64,000 nucleotides of DNA from Datnioides undecimradiatus. Taxonomy: Eukaryota > Chordata > Actinopteri > Lobotiformes > Datnioididae. Below the pieces are notes generated by a model that was given only the letters and a program-made list of their open reading frames with translations, did no database searches and had not been told where the DNA came from. Below are positions 11,377-22,800 of the stretch, piece after piece (positions within the stretch are counted from its first letter, which is position 1; every line of letters begins with the position of its first letter). The translations under genes and the position numbers were made by a program. The DNA lies in NCBI GenBank assembly GCA_008933995.1, contig WARS01000137.1, forward strand, positions 380,501 through 444,500, written 5' to 3'.

Positions 11377-12940
11377 CTGAAGCAAAGCACAGACAGGTCA
11401 CACAAGGTTTAAAGGAGACGGCCTGGTTCTTCAGCCTCCTACACCCTGATGTTCCTTCACCACCAGGATCCTGACACAAATGCATCGTTTCCTCCTGTAA
11501 ATCAAACTGTATTTAGTAACCGATCATTCTGTGTCAACCAATGAGCTTTGAGCTGAGACAGGAAGTCAGTAGAAGGTGGTCTGACGCATCTGATTGGTGA
11601 TACTCAGGTTGGGTTCTGGGGTCAATGTGTGGATGGCTCCTGGTTTTGTTCCATGTGAGGACAAACTCAGTCAGGGATCTAAAGAGGTCCAATGTATTCC
11701 CCGCACACATTCAGTCCACGTCCTCTGTCCCCATCCCCTGAACCTCTTCTCAGTATACGACTCCGACACTAACTGAGACCAAGAAGTGGACTCGTACCAG
11801 AAGCTCCAGCGGCACATAATTAGAAAATCAATTCAAACTGGAGTCAGTGAGGAAAAGACAGAAGCACTAAAAACTGTCCTGGTTCACGCACGACTCCTTC
11901 AAACTAACACAGCTCCAGCTTTCGCTCTCACTCTTACGGAAAATGGAAGTTATTTTTGGCTTAATTGCCTTTTTGGGAACTCAGCGTGAACTTGTGCGCC
12001 GCAGACAGCTGATCTGAATGTACCGCCGCCAGGTGTCACACGGTAACGTAAAGAGGAGGGAGTTTAATTCGAGACCGGCTGTCCCCCGAGTGCCGGCTCC
12101 TCGGGCTCTCAGCGAGAGGTAATTAATCTGACAAGGTCTCGACCATCCGAGCGTTTCGATTCCCCACCTGCACCTGTTTGCTTACACCAAAGGCCCTTGA
12201 GAAGACACTGAAGGAGGAGGGATTCAAAAAAACAACATTACATAAATAAAAAAGTCGTCCTCTCGCGTCTCGAACCGCCAACACGTTTAGCATTTTAATT
12301 AACAAGGGTCGAGGAGTCAAACGGGTGATAATAAGTTGTCACGGTCCCGTTATCGAAGCCGTGTCACATCTAATATCCAGATTTATCAAAGTCTGAAGCC
12401 GTCACGCTCGTCCAATTATTCCGGTGTTGCTGCCGGGAAGCTCTCCGGTGGTCCAGGTGGTACTGTGATGACACCCGGGCAGCGAACACAGCGTTAAGGA
12501 CCCAGACTGTTACCGCGATGCTCAGATTTACCCTTCATAGACTGTTTTATGTCTTCATTTCAGGGCTGACTAAAGACGACATCAATCTGAAGCTTTAAAA
12601 CTGAAACACGAAACCTGGACGACGGCTTCGTGGACACCAGCCAGTTCCTCCAGCTCCTCCATCAACTCATGTTCCTACAAACACCGGCAGGACTTCGGAC
12701 TCGGTCACTTGAACCCAATTTACTCGTTGTGCTGGAGTCTAATCCTGAGGACGGTGTGATCACAGTGGACTTGTAGAAAGTTGCTTGAAGACGTTTCACC
12801 AAGAAGCTTTCCATCCAGCAGAACTGAAGAATCCTCTTGGATGAAGGGTGAAACGTCTTGAAGCGTCTGTCTACAAGGATAACTATCACCTGGATGAAAT
12901 GAGAACCTGTACAGACAACCCAGATTACCATGGTACTCAC
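11377..12940 (-). other. efr3a intron 2 with hairpin repeat
   Basis: A 1.56-kb phase-0 intron with a GTGAGT donor at 12940. Its 5' end (high coordinates) is occupied by an inverted-repeat element at about 12770-12920. The rest shows no nameable repeat and no coding segment. Confidence 0.7.
12770..12918 (+). repeat. interspersed fish repeat with 31-bp inverted arms
   Basis: Two arms, 12770-12800 and 12847-12877, are reverse complements at 27 of 31 positions. The cores are ACGTTTCACC and GGTGAAACGT. They are separated by a 46-base loop, so one strand could fold into a strong hairpin. The following GGATAACTATCACCTGGATG ... GAGAACCTGTACAGAC resembles the 3' flank of a repeat common in fish genomes, which supports a dispersed element. 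Its class is uncertain. It ends about 20 bases from the donor of efr3a exon 2. Confidence 0.75.
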
Positions 12941-13017
12941 TTTGGGGTCCTCGGGGAAGATGTTGTCCACCAGGCGTTTGTACCTCGGCCTGAGCGGCCC
13001 ACAGCAGCCGCAGACTC
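12941..13017 (-). CDS. efr3a: efr3a coding exon 2 (Cys cluster, palmitoylation region)
   Basis: A 77-base exon completes a glycine codon and encodes VCGCCGPLRPRYKRLVDNIF then PEDPK. The acceptor is a T-rich tract ending GTTGCAG (AG at 13019-13018), and the donor is GTGAGTACC at 12940. Phase 1 in, phase 0 out. In EFR3 proteins the N-terminal cysteines are palmitoylated and anchor the protein to the plasma membrane; the next basic segment contacts acidic lipids. Three cysteines are present here. LRPRYKRLVDNIFPEDP is diagnostic for the family. Confidence 0.97.
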
Positions 13018-16000
13018 CTGCAACAGACGACAGAACACGTGAATGTTAATAAACAGGTGAAGACGACCTCCATCATAAACTGCTGACGAGGAAAACAAAC
13101 AGATTCAAGTCAACAGACGCCCAGAGAAGCTTCCCACACTTTAAAGGCCGACAGTGAAATGATTAGCTTATCAGCACCTCCAACTTTGTCTCATGCACCT
13201 TCCTAACTCCAGCACAGCAGCTCAGTTTAATAACTTCCATCAGGTAAATGAATGGTGACGGTGTTGTGCAACCGGCTGTAAAGCACGTTTCTACTGGTCG
13301 TCTTCTGGCTGCATTCGAGCTCCCTGGGAGGCTGCAGCTGACTCTGGATTGGAGGAGCGTCCGAGGCAGGTCGTCTCCTATTGACTGATGTGAATCAGTA
13401 TGAGCAGCAGCAGCCGCTGAGTCAATGAGAAGTGATGAGTCATCAGCTCAGGGCTGCGGGCTGAATGAGACACAGTCACCGAGCCGTCGACCCCGTCGAC
13501 CGTCCACAGAGCTGCACTGACCGTGGTGCGTTCGCTGACATTTCGACAAACCCCGGTGCTTTCGTGAAATTAAAAGTGAGCTAATTTAGTCCTGCCAGGT
13601 CAATACCATCAATTCAGTGTGTGTGAAGAGTCTGAAAGGTTGATTGAAACAGAGGTCCGGGTAAAATCCAGTGACTTTCAACTCGCCCGAAACACGAGTA
13701 ACGTCCACCCTGACCTGGGACACTCATGACAGAAAAGACTCTGAAGACACTCTGTGGACTTTTTGCTGCTCAGGGACATTTACTGCCCGTCAACAGAGCG
13801 GTTTATTCCATTTACCACTGACAAACAACTAGAAATCTGACTCGAAATCCATTTTGCGTTTTGTTGTGTAGTCAGGTCAAGCCAAACGAGCTGAACGTCC
13901 AACCCCTGCAGCTGATCTGCAGGTTAAATCAGCACGTGTTATCAACAAACCGTCTCCACGGGAACACGATGCACATTTGAAACCAGGACAAATCCTCAAA
14001 CCTCCTCATGTGCGCTGAGATGTGCAACGCTCCCTCCCGATCGATGAGCGCCACCGTCAGAACAGAGCGTTTTCAGTGAAATGTCAGGGCTTTTGTTTCT
14101 GAAGGAGCAGCCGCCCACAGCTGAAAGGTCACAGCGGGAGTCAGCTGCTCTGACGGACGATCGATGAGGAAAAGCCTTTTAGCATCGTGGACCCAACGCA
14201 ACGCAAACACTTCAAAAGAATCACAACGGGAGGAAGGAGTGCTGAGGACAAGAGCCGTGCTGTTTACAGCAGACTGTGATGTTACAGCGTTATCACTCGT
14301 ATGACGCATCGATGCAGAACCTGGATCCCGTTCGTCGTCTGTTTTAGTGTTACTTTGCCTTATTTGCTGTAATATACTAAATTTTCAGGTCTGATGTAAA
14401 GCAGTTACCGTTTAAAACAACTTATTTACTATTGGTCTATTGTAACAAGACGCAATGAGAATAAAAACTAAGTTCTGGGACATTTTCACTGGATGCAGGA
14501 CCTTTAGCACCAATTGTTGTGATGGACCTTCAGCTGGATCCGGCCCCGAACTGGAGATGTGGGAGGTCTGAAACCAGGACAGTTACGACCACAGATATGT
14601 TTCAGATGTTTCAGAAGGAACTTTTACTCATTTCAACAAAGATTTGGAACAAATTCAGGATTATATTCCAAGTTTTACAGAAGTATATCAGTCTTTCATC
14701 GTAAAGTTCTCGTAATTTGAGCGACTTTGGTGAACCCAAACGTTTACGGATACAGTGTTTAAATGCATTAACGTCCACATACCTTTTACCTGATAAGTCT
14801 TTGACTTTTCTGAAACTTTGCTGAGCATCTGAAAGCCAGAATCCAACCGAAAAGCTTCATGCCCAACACAAACACGTAGCTGCTGACTCTGAAACACAGC
14901 ACACAGCGGTAAGAACACCTGAATCTGGATGTTTCTTAGTTAATTACGGGTCCAGGAGCTGCTTTCAGGTCTGGTTTGGTTCTGGGTCAAATGTTTGTTG
15001 GTCTTTTTGGGCTCTGACGTGAAGTTTGGACCCACGAGTGCAGCAGGACCGAGACCACCAGAGGAATGTGAAATGATTGTGTCACTGGCGTATTAATGGC
15101 AGAACATGTGATGTGTTTAAGGCGGATGTGTTTAAGGCGGTATGTCTGAAACAAAAGTTACCTCAGGGATGCTGATTCGTAGTTTCTGTGCAAGACTCCC
15201 CCATCAGTAGCTGTAAGAGTCACTGCTCCCGCCTCAGACTGAGAAAATTAACTTTATTTCCCAGGAGCCCCTGCTCTGCCAGCCTACAGAGCTCCCAGGG
15301 TACCTTTCACCTGGCGTAAAGACCTCTCAGGCGACGTTAGGTCACCTTAACACCTCCGGAGTTTACTTCTCGGCTGAAGTGACAGCACCACCCTCCCTTC
15401 CCACGCTCCACCGGGAGTCTGGAGATTAATCAATTACATTAAGGTGCGTATCAACGGCCCGTCGCCATGGCAACCTTTCCAGAGCCGTGGCTTTCAAGTG
15501 TTCATTATGGATCCTGCAATTACCTGCCACATTAGGGCGCAGAGCGGCGCGGGAGCTGCTGCGCTAGTGTTGGCACGACCCGGCAGGTTCAATGGAATTC
15601 AGCTCCGAATGACCTGAAGGGAGAGGCCGAGCGACCTGCTTCAGGGCGATTTGACGCGGAGCTGCGGGCTAAAGTACGAACCACGGCGACGGCAGCGGCT
15701 CAACTTTAAAGGAGCATTTCAAAGACAAACACTCCTGCCGGGTGAAAACAGTAATCAGTTCGTATGTCTGGGCTTCAGAGAGACTTTAAGGTGCAGACTG
15801 ATTCTCGTCCTTGTTTGAATCGTGTTATTATAATTTAATTTAGATTATTTGCGTTTTACACGCTGCTTCTTTATATATTTGACTCTGATTGTTTTATATT
15901 TGCCGTTGTTTTGATTGTAAAATGTGCCGCTCAGTTGATATCTTCTCACCAAATTTAAGGAATCTTCATCATTAGATGTACTGTAAAAAAAGTGCTGAAC

Positions 16001-17839
16001 GCCTCAAGAACAGGGTCAAGATTTGTTGAGACTGCTGCTGAAAGCATTAGTCCATTAATTAGCTCATTAGCTTATATAGGTGCTAAATAAACAGTAGTTT
16101 AAAAAGGAAAAAAGACAAACACTTCCTGATTCCAGCTTCTGTAACATCTGGATGTTTATTTCGGGGGTTTGGGGTCGTTTTTCAACACTTCCTGTTCCTG
16201 CGGATGATCAAAATTGATCAACATAAAGCCTCAAAGAGCCTGACACGCTGCTCCTGACGGTCACACGCAGCATTATACAACGTCTCTGTATGAATTTGTT
16301 TTATAATTCTGCGGTGGCTGTGATGAAACTGGCCCCAGCTTGGAGCAATAACTTCTAAATCATCTAACCGACCTTATAATCACTGCTCTTGTGTCTCCTT
16401 GAACAGATAAATCCATGCAGACTTCATGGACTCACATAAAACAGACTAATCCACACTGACTAATCCAATCATCAGCCCCTCAGACTCCATTCATCCACTT
16501 CAAGCTCTCCGTCGTTTCCTCGGCCCACAGCGACGCTCGTGACGCACACGCAGTGATGCGCCGTTTCCTGGAGGACTCTCGAAGCTCTTTCTCATGAATG
16601 GGGGCTAAAGTTTCACGCGGCGATCCGGCCTCTACATCTCACGCATGTTCTGTGAAGCGCTGCCACGAGGCCGAGCAGGCGAGGCAGCGGCTCGCAGGAA
16701 GTGACTGAAACGTGAGCGGCGGCTGCAGCGATGGATGAAAGCTGACAACATGGTGTCACCTTACGCGAGTCTGCGACGTGGAGCAGCTGAAACCAGGTTC
16801 AGCAGCTCAGGTGGACTCGCTGATGTCACCACCGACAACAAGCAGAGCGATGGATTTAAAAGCGACGCCAGCTGCAGCCTCGCAGGCGACAGCTGAACCT
16901 GATCTGTGGGATTTAGGAGCATGCACAACGCTGTTGTTTCCAGCGGGCTCTCAATAAGTCACAGATCCGAGCGGAGAACATCCCGCGATTATAAAACTTC
17001 TGCAACAAGCTGCGTTTTGTTCCAGCCGCTGACGATTCGAACAGCTCTCAGTGTGGACTGACTTCAGTCCCCTGAAGGCATCACAGTGTCTCAGGAATAT
17101 CATGTGTGTGTATGTATACCCAACACAGCCTCTCACCTCTGCACTCTTTTATCCTGCCAGGGAGTGAAACTTTTGCATTTTTGAGTAACATCCTCTGTTC
17201 TCCTCGCTCCACCTGTCGGATCCCTGTATCCAGTCATTCAGTCTGGAATTTAAGGTAAACCTGGAGGAGTCAGGGATGTTTATCAGCTTCTTCAGAGGAA
17301 AACAAGTAAACAGAGAGCAACTGAACTGAAAACAGCTTCTGGTCTTTGTGTAGCACCTTGTTCTCCGGTGCAGGAACGCCACCTGAACTGGTTACAAGCA
17401 CCAAACAACCTTGACGCTTGAAAAGGTGGAGACGCATAAATGAATGCACGCTTCTGAACACACACACACTGCAGGGTCGCAGCATGTGTGTGCGTTTGTG
17501 ACGCTGAAGATGAAATGGAAAACACCTGGGAGGCTGCGGCTCCTCCTGCGCGATGCGTTCAGGGAACAGCAGATGGATCGGCCCCCGAGGACAGAGAGGT
17601 GATATGACAGCTTCTTACTTCCACCCCCATTATTCTGCATCTGATTGGCTGCTCGGCCTAAACGGGAGTTTAGGTTCAAGCGTCTGTCTGAGAGAATCTG
17701 TGCAAATACATTATAAAAGCGCCCGGAGGTGACTTCAGCCTTCACAGAGCGCCGAGGAAAACGCTCTGGTGACGGGACATCACAAGTTTGAGTCCGTGTT
17801 TACTGAAGTGTGATAAAAACTGGAAATAAACACTTTAAC

Positions 17840-18290
17840 AAACATGTTGGAGTTAATTAAGGAACTGCAGCAGACTGAATATAAAGACGGCCAACATGGC
17901 AGCTGCCAAACACGCCTGCACCGCCCCCTGGTGTCTGGCTGCAGCAGAGCTCCTAAGCCCCGCCCCCTGGTGTCTGGCTGCAGCACAGCTCCTAAGCCCC
18001 ACCCCCTGGTGTCTGGCTGCAGTACAGCTCCTAAGCCCCGCCCCCTCCATGTCAGCAGATGGTTCCCGTCATCTCAGCTCGTTCTCATCACGCTGATGTT
18101 TGTTCAACTGTTCAGTTTGATTTTAATCAGTTATTGATTATGTGTGGCCTCATGATTGACAGCTAAAGTGGGCGGGGGCTTAATACAGTGGCTCCTGATC
18201 ACTGCTGCACAGACTCATGATGTCATCAGTGAAAGATGGCGGCGCCTGTCCCCGGGACACTTCTGCAGGAAGGCTTGTAGCTACACTCTG
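17840..18290 (+). repeat. interspersed teleost repeat with triplicated 39-bp unit
   Basis: The order AACATGGCAGCTGCC, CCGCCCCCTGGTGTCTGGCT, GCAG, CTCCTAAGCCCCGCCCCC, TCCATGTCAGCAGATGG resembles an interspersed repeat I recall from fish genomes. Here the central 39-base unit occurs three times exactly in step (starts at 17921, 17960 and 17999), with a fourth partial start at 18038. Boundaries are approximate, and the class of element is not known to me. Confidence 0.55.
17921..18037 (+). promoter_or_regulatory. three tandem CTCF-like motifs
   Basis: Each 39-base unit contains CCGCCCCCTGGTGTCTGGCT or a one-base variant (CCACCCCC in the third). This resembles the reverse complement of the vertebrate CTCF core (CCACNAGGGGGCGC). 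All three point the same way. Binding is inferred from motif similarity only. The motif is part of a repeat, so it may be fortuitous. Confidence 0.35.
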
Positions 18291-19069
18291 GTTTCTTATC
18301 TACAGGACTGAAGGCTGCTGTTGAGGCTGTACCAGTTTACATCAGATTAGACTCAAGCGTTCACTGTGATGCTGTGTTTGGACAAAATGAGCTGAAGACT
18401 AAACTGTTGCAGGTCGTTGGTGCTCAGAGCGCAGACTGCAAAGAGCCGGTGGCTCTGTTTGTTTGTGCAGAGGCACCGGAGGCGGAGAATGAACGACAGC
18501 AGCTCCAAATTACATTAGAACCCATCCAGGCTAAGAGCATCACAGCTCCACGACTGTAATAGAGGCGATGCATCAATGTGAGCGTTCGGCTCATCTGCAC
18601 GGCCGGAGCGCAGGGAGCGCCGGAGATCCGGAGATTCTGGAGGTCACGCGGGTTGATAGATTAACACCCAAACACAACTAACTCATCCGGCTGGGAACAG
18701 GCTATTACAGGGGAGCGAATCCATCATCCCGCCGCGATGGAAAACAAAGGCGGAGAGAAATTAACAAAACGTAAACGCTTACATAACCCCCGCTGTCAGC
18801 CGCTGATTCACACGCTCGCACACGTTTGTCACGTACTTAACACGGCGCGCGTCGCTAAATGTAAAATCTTTGTTTTGTTACTGCGCCTCGCCTTCAGAGA
18901 GAGCACAGAGAAACCAGCGCCCACACAAACTGAGGCCAGGAGACAGGACTGTGTGAAGCAAACCTGAAATACAGAGTCTGCACGTGAGGGTTCATTTCAT
19001 TAACAGCTTACATTAAACCGCAGAAGGAGAGCGTTTCCTCCGGTCCAACATGGATTCATTTATCAGTGA

Positions 19070-19110
19070 CCAACAACAACAACAACAACAGCAGCAGCAG
19101 CAGCAGCAGC
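19070..19110 (+). repeat. (CAA)n-(CAG)n microsatellite
   Basis: A CAA run joins directly to a CAG run of about seven units. The Asn/Ser homopolymer frame it creates is not a gene. Confidence 0.95.
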
Positions 19111-19770
19111 ATGTCCTCCTGCTCAACAACCATCAGACCAACATCTGAAATCATCTGGACGCAGCATCAGATGTTGGAAATCTGCATCTGTCGCCCTGAA
19201 CATGCTCATATCATCCAGGTTCTGATCAGTCCAAACTGTTTAATACCATTTTTTAACAACCAAACATCAATAAAACCTTTAATCCTTAAATAATATTTGA
19301 AAGTTTTGGACGCAACAGAGAGACTTCAAATCAACGTTGATATCGGTCGAATATAAACTCTTTATTTAACATAACTTGACTTTTTGTGTAACGCAGAAGC
19401 CTAAAGTGTCGTGTTCAGTGGTCCCGTTTGACGCCAAGCAGCTATAAAAACATATATATGTAAATAACGATTCAGCACTGATGAGCTGGGTTATTGGGCT
19501 GGTAAATAACAGTAACTCAAGCTAAAGCCATAAAAACACAATTTAAGAGAACTGTTTGATCACTTTTGTGTTTAATTATAACAGATTCATTACGATATCT
19601 TAACTGAAGCAGCAGAATCGTCTCTTTCGTTCAGTTTGAACTGATTGAAAAAGCTTTTTGCCAACTTCAAAACGTTCTTAGTTCCCTCAAAGTCAAACTG
19701 CACACGGATTAGAAGTGGCTCAGACGAGGCTGTGAATGTGATCTGACTCAGGGTTCAGCCCGCAGCCTAC

Positions 19771-19897
19771 CAGGGTTCAGCGGGCCCCGCCGGGTGGAGG
19801 CTCGGCTGTAGCTGAAGGCTCCGTCCGCCTCGGTGCGAGGAACCTGCCTGTACCTCCTCAGGATGCCCTGTCTCAGGCTGACGCAGAGCGACGGCAT
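19771..19897 (-). other. possible alternative first exon of efr3a (weak)
   Basis: On the minus strand an ATG at 19897-19895 (G at -3) opens 42 codons, MPSLCVSLRQGILRRYRQVP onward to RRGPLNP, plus one base before GTAGGC at 19770. Phase 1 is the phase exon 2 needs, so splicing would give ...LNPG-VCGCCG. The segment is rich in Arg and Ser and I do not recognise it. The donor is non-optimal, and phase agreement happens by chance one time in three. No known EFR3 isoform is recalled with this N-terminus. Confidence 0.15.
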
Positions 19898-22800
19898 GAC
19901 TGGAAACTGCTCTTCACAGGTCGCGGCGCTCAGACATGAAGTCTTCAAGTCAGAACTGGTTCATCCAGACTGAAAGCTGTTTCCAACAAAGACCAACCGA
20001 TGGACTCGACCGCAACAACGTCCCAGCTTCACCTGGACCGACCCCCCCCCCCCGCCACAGGTTCTTTAGAAACCTCCAATGGGACGTCAGCTCGAGCTGT
20101 GCGTCTATCACCGCCTGGGATTACCCCTCGTTCTGACAGAGAAGACGAGACGCCGCTGGGTCTAATGTGGGGCTGTCAGCGGCGGCTCGGGTTACCGGCC
20201 TCTGCGCTCGGAGGATAAACGTGATCCGGCCGACAGACCGAGACAAAACCCGGGACGCACAACAGCCTCCGAGTTTCTCAGACTTCACGCCAACGAGCTC
20301 AGAGAAACAAATAAAAACCATGTTTACTGTGATCTCATCAGCTCATCCTGACATGCAGCTTACAGCGGGAGGCCTCCTGCAGGCTGGATCTCCACTGATA
20401 TCATGTAAACCACAAACACAGCCACATAAAAAGGGATTTTCAATATCTATATTTGCTTTAAATGCAATTTGTGCACGCAAACGTGTGCAAAATAAAGATC
20501 TCCTCAGGTTGTACCGTTTTTTATTTAATCTGATTTCCAGTAAACTCGGGTCAGCTGTGCATTATTGAGTCTGTTCTCCTGCTCGGTCAGAGTAAAGCTT
20601 CAGGTTTTTAAAGGTTCAGGTATAAAAGTGTTAAAATCATGACTCAGGAAGTAAAACGCTGCAGCGGGAGGAACTCGGATTCATTTTAAATCTGATGCAT
20701 CTGCTCACAGACATGTTCTTATACCATCAGTGACTCCATCTGGCTGCTGGATGTATGATATGACCACGCGGATAAAGAAAACCTCATTTACACGCCGTCA
20801 CTTCAGATCGTCGATGGTTATACTTTGTTTTTTCTCTCTCAAGCGTCCACACAAACTCCCGCCGCAGTAAACCTCAGCTCCGGCAGCTCCCCGCACTTTC
20901 ATCTACACCTCAACCTTCTGCGAGGCGTCTAATCTACGAGATTAAAGAGCGCCCTCAGCCCTCCTGATTAATTCTTTGGCCTTTGACGAGCAGATGAAAG
21001 CCAGAGGAGCGTTCTCACTCCACGCTGTCAATCTGTCGCACAACAGCAGCTCTCCCGCCGCGCCCTTGTTCAGCTAAAGTTTTTCGGGGTTGGAGACGAG
21101 TGTGCGCATTGTTATGGCACCCCTGTGGCGCGCCACTGCTCGCTGATGCGGCGTCGTCCTTGTAGACGGGAAACATTAATAAATAAACTCAAGCGCGCGG
21201 AGACAGAGATTTGATTTAAATGGGCCGTGAGCGGGGCCTGAAGGAGGCTGACGGGCAGCAGAGCGTGCAGGAAAACGTTCCCGGTGCAGATCTTTTTGGG
21301 AGATAAACACAATCCTGAGACTACAGACGAGGACAGAGGCACCGGGGGGCGTTATGAAGATTTAAGGCTGGGACAGAAACACTGATGCTGATCTGCAGGA
21401 CCAGGAGATGCGTCAACAGCGAGAAGTATCGCGTTTGCAGCCACAGATGATGCGTGAAAACATTCATACTGTAGCAACAAAGACACAGCACCTGAACGCA
21501 GCATTAAAACCAAATCGCTCAATGAAGCTGCAGAGCAAGAAACAACGGAGGTGAACTGAGGTAAAGACGCAGCCTGGAGCTGAAAACGTTTCAACCGGAG
21601 CAGAAGATTCGTGCAGAAAGAGAAAATCTGCAAGAGAAAATGCAAATAAATGCGTCTCCATCAGCGACTGTTGAGCCTCTCGACACGACGGTGCCATTAA
21701 ACGCCAAACGAGGCGTCGCTGACGAGCTCCGGGCAAAGCTCCACCTGTGGAAAATCAAGTGAGGAAGGTCACAGCCTCCTCATCGCAGTTACTGAGCGTG
21801 GGCTGAAGCCAACGATCACGTTCATGATCAATTAACCTGCTGGTTATTTTCTTTATTAATCACGTCATCGTTCGGTTAATTAGAAAGCAGACGATTCGCT
21901 CAATGAACGGACCCAAAAACAATAATATGAACAACAGATCAGTAGCGGAGCAGGACTCAAACAGGATTAAACAAGTGATTCATCAGCTGATTTACAGAAA
22001 CATAATCTGCTTTGATCATTGATTCATTATCAGTTCAGCTGTGTGCTGGATTATACTGTGAGACCATGGAAACTGCTGAGCCAGATGTTTCCTGAGACAC
22101 AGTCTGAGATTTAGTCACATAAACTCAGCTCAACAGTTAAAACTGAGTATCCGTTAACATGCACGCAGAGGGAGGCCTGCGCGTTATCTATGCAGCACAA
22201 AATGTGTTTGCTCGCTTTGAAAATCATGGCTCTGAATGGCTGGTGGGCTCATTGACTTGCATTACCACGTCCCGCTTTTGAACCTTGAAGGGCGCGTGCA
22301 CAAAAACAGATGATGACCCATAAATTTACAGCCTCCCCGTCGCTCCGCTGCGGCCCCGGCCAGACGGATATCTAAATTTATGCTGCTTAAAAATCAGTTT
22401 TTTCTGTTTCCTCTCTGCGGCTGCGCTCAGCAGACTGTCAGCAGCAGCATCTGGCCGGACACAATGGGCTGAAGGTCTGGCTGATGGTGAACGCCCCTTT
22501 GCACCACAGAAACACAGGGAAAATGAATTAAAACCTGTATTTTTTTAAGGTTTCTCTGTTATTTATGCTTGATTCTGACCAAAATACTGATAATCAATGA
22601 CTGATTTATGAGTTCTCCCTTCATATCTTAAAGCTGTGTGGTAAATCGACAGTGCTCGTGCTTCAGGAGGTCCGTATAGTCAGTGATCGTCTCGTGTCCT
22701 CGCTCAGGCTACATGTGAAACGCAGCAGGGTCAAGCTCTTTGTGGAGGTTTGATAAGAACATTTCCCAGACCGCAGACTGTTTTCGCTTCATTAAATATG

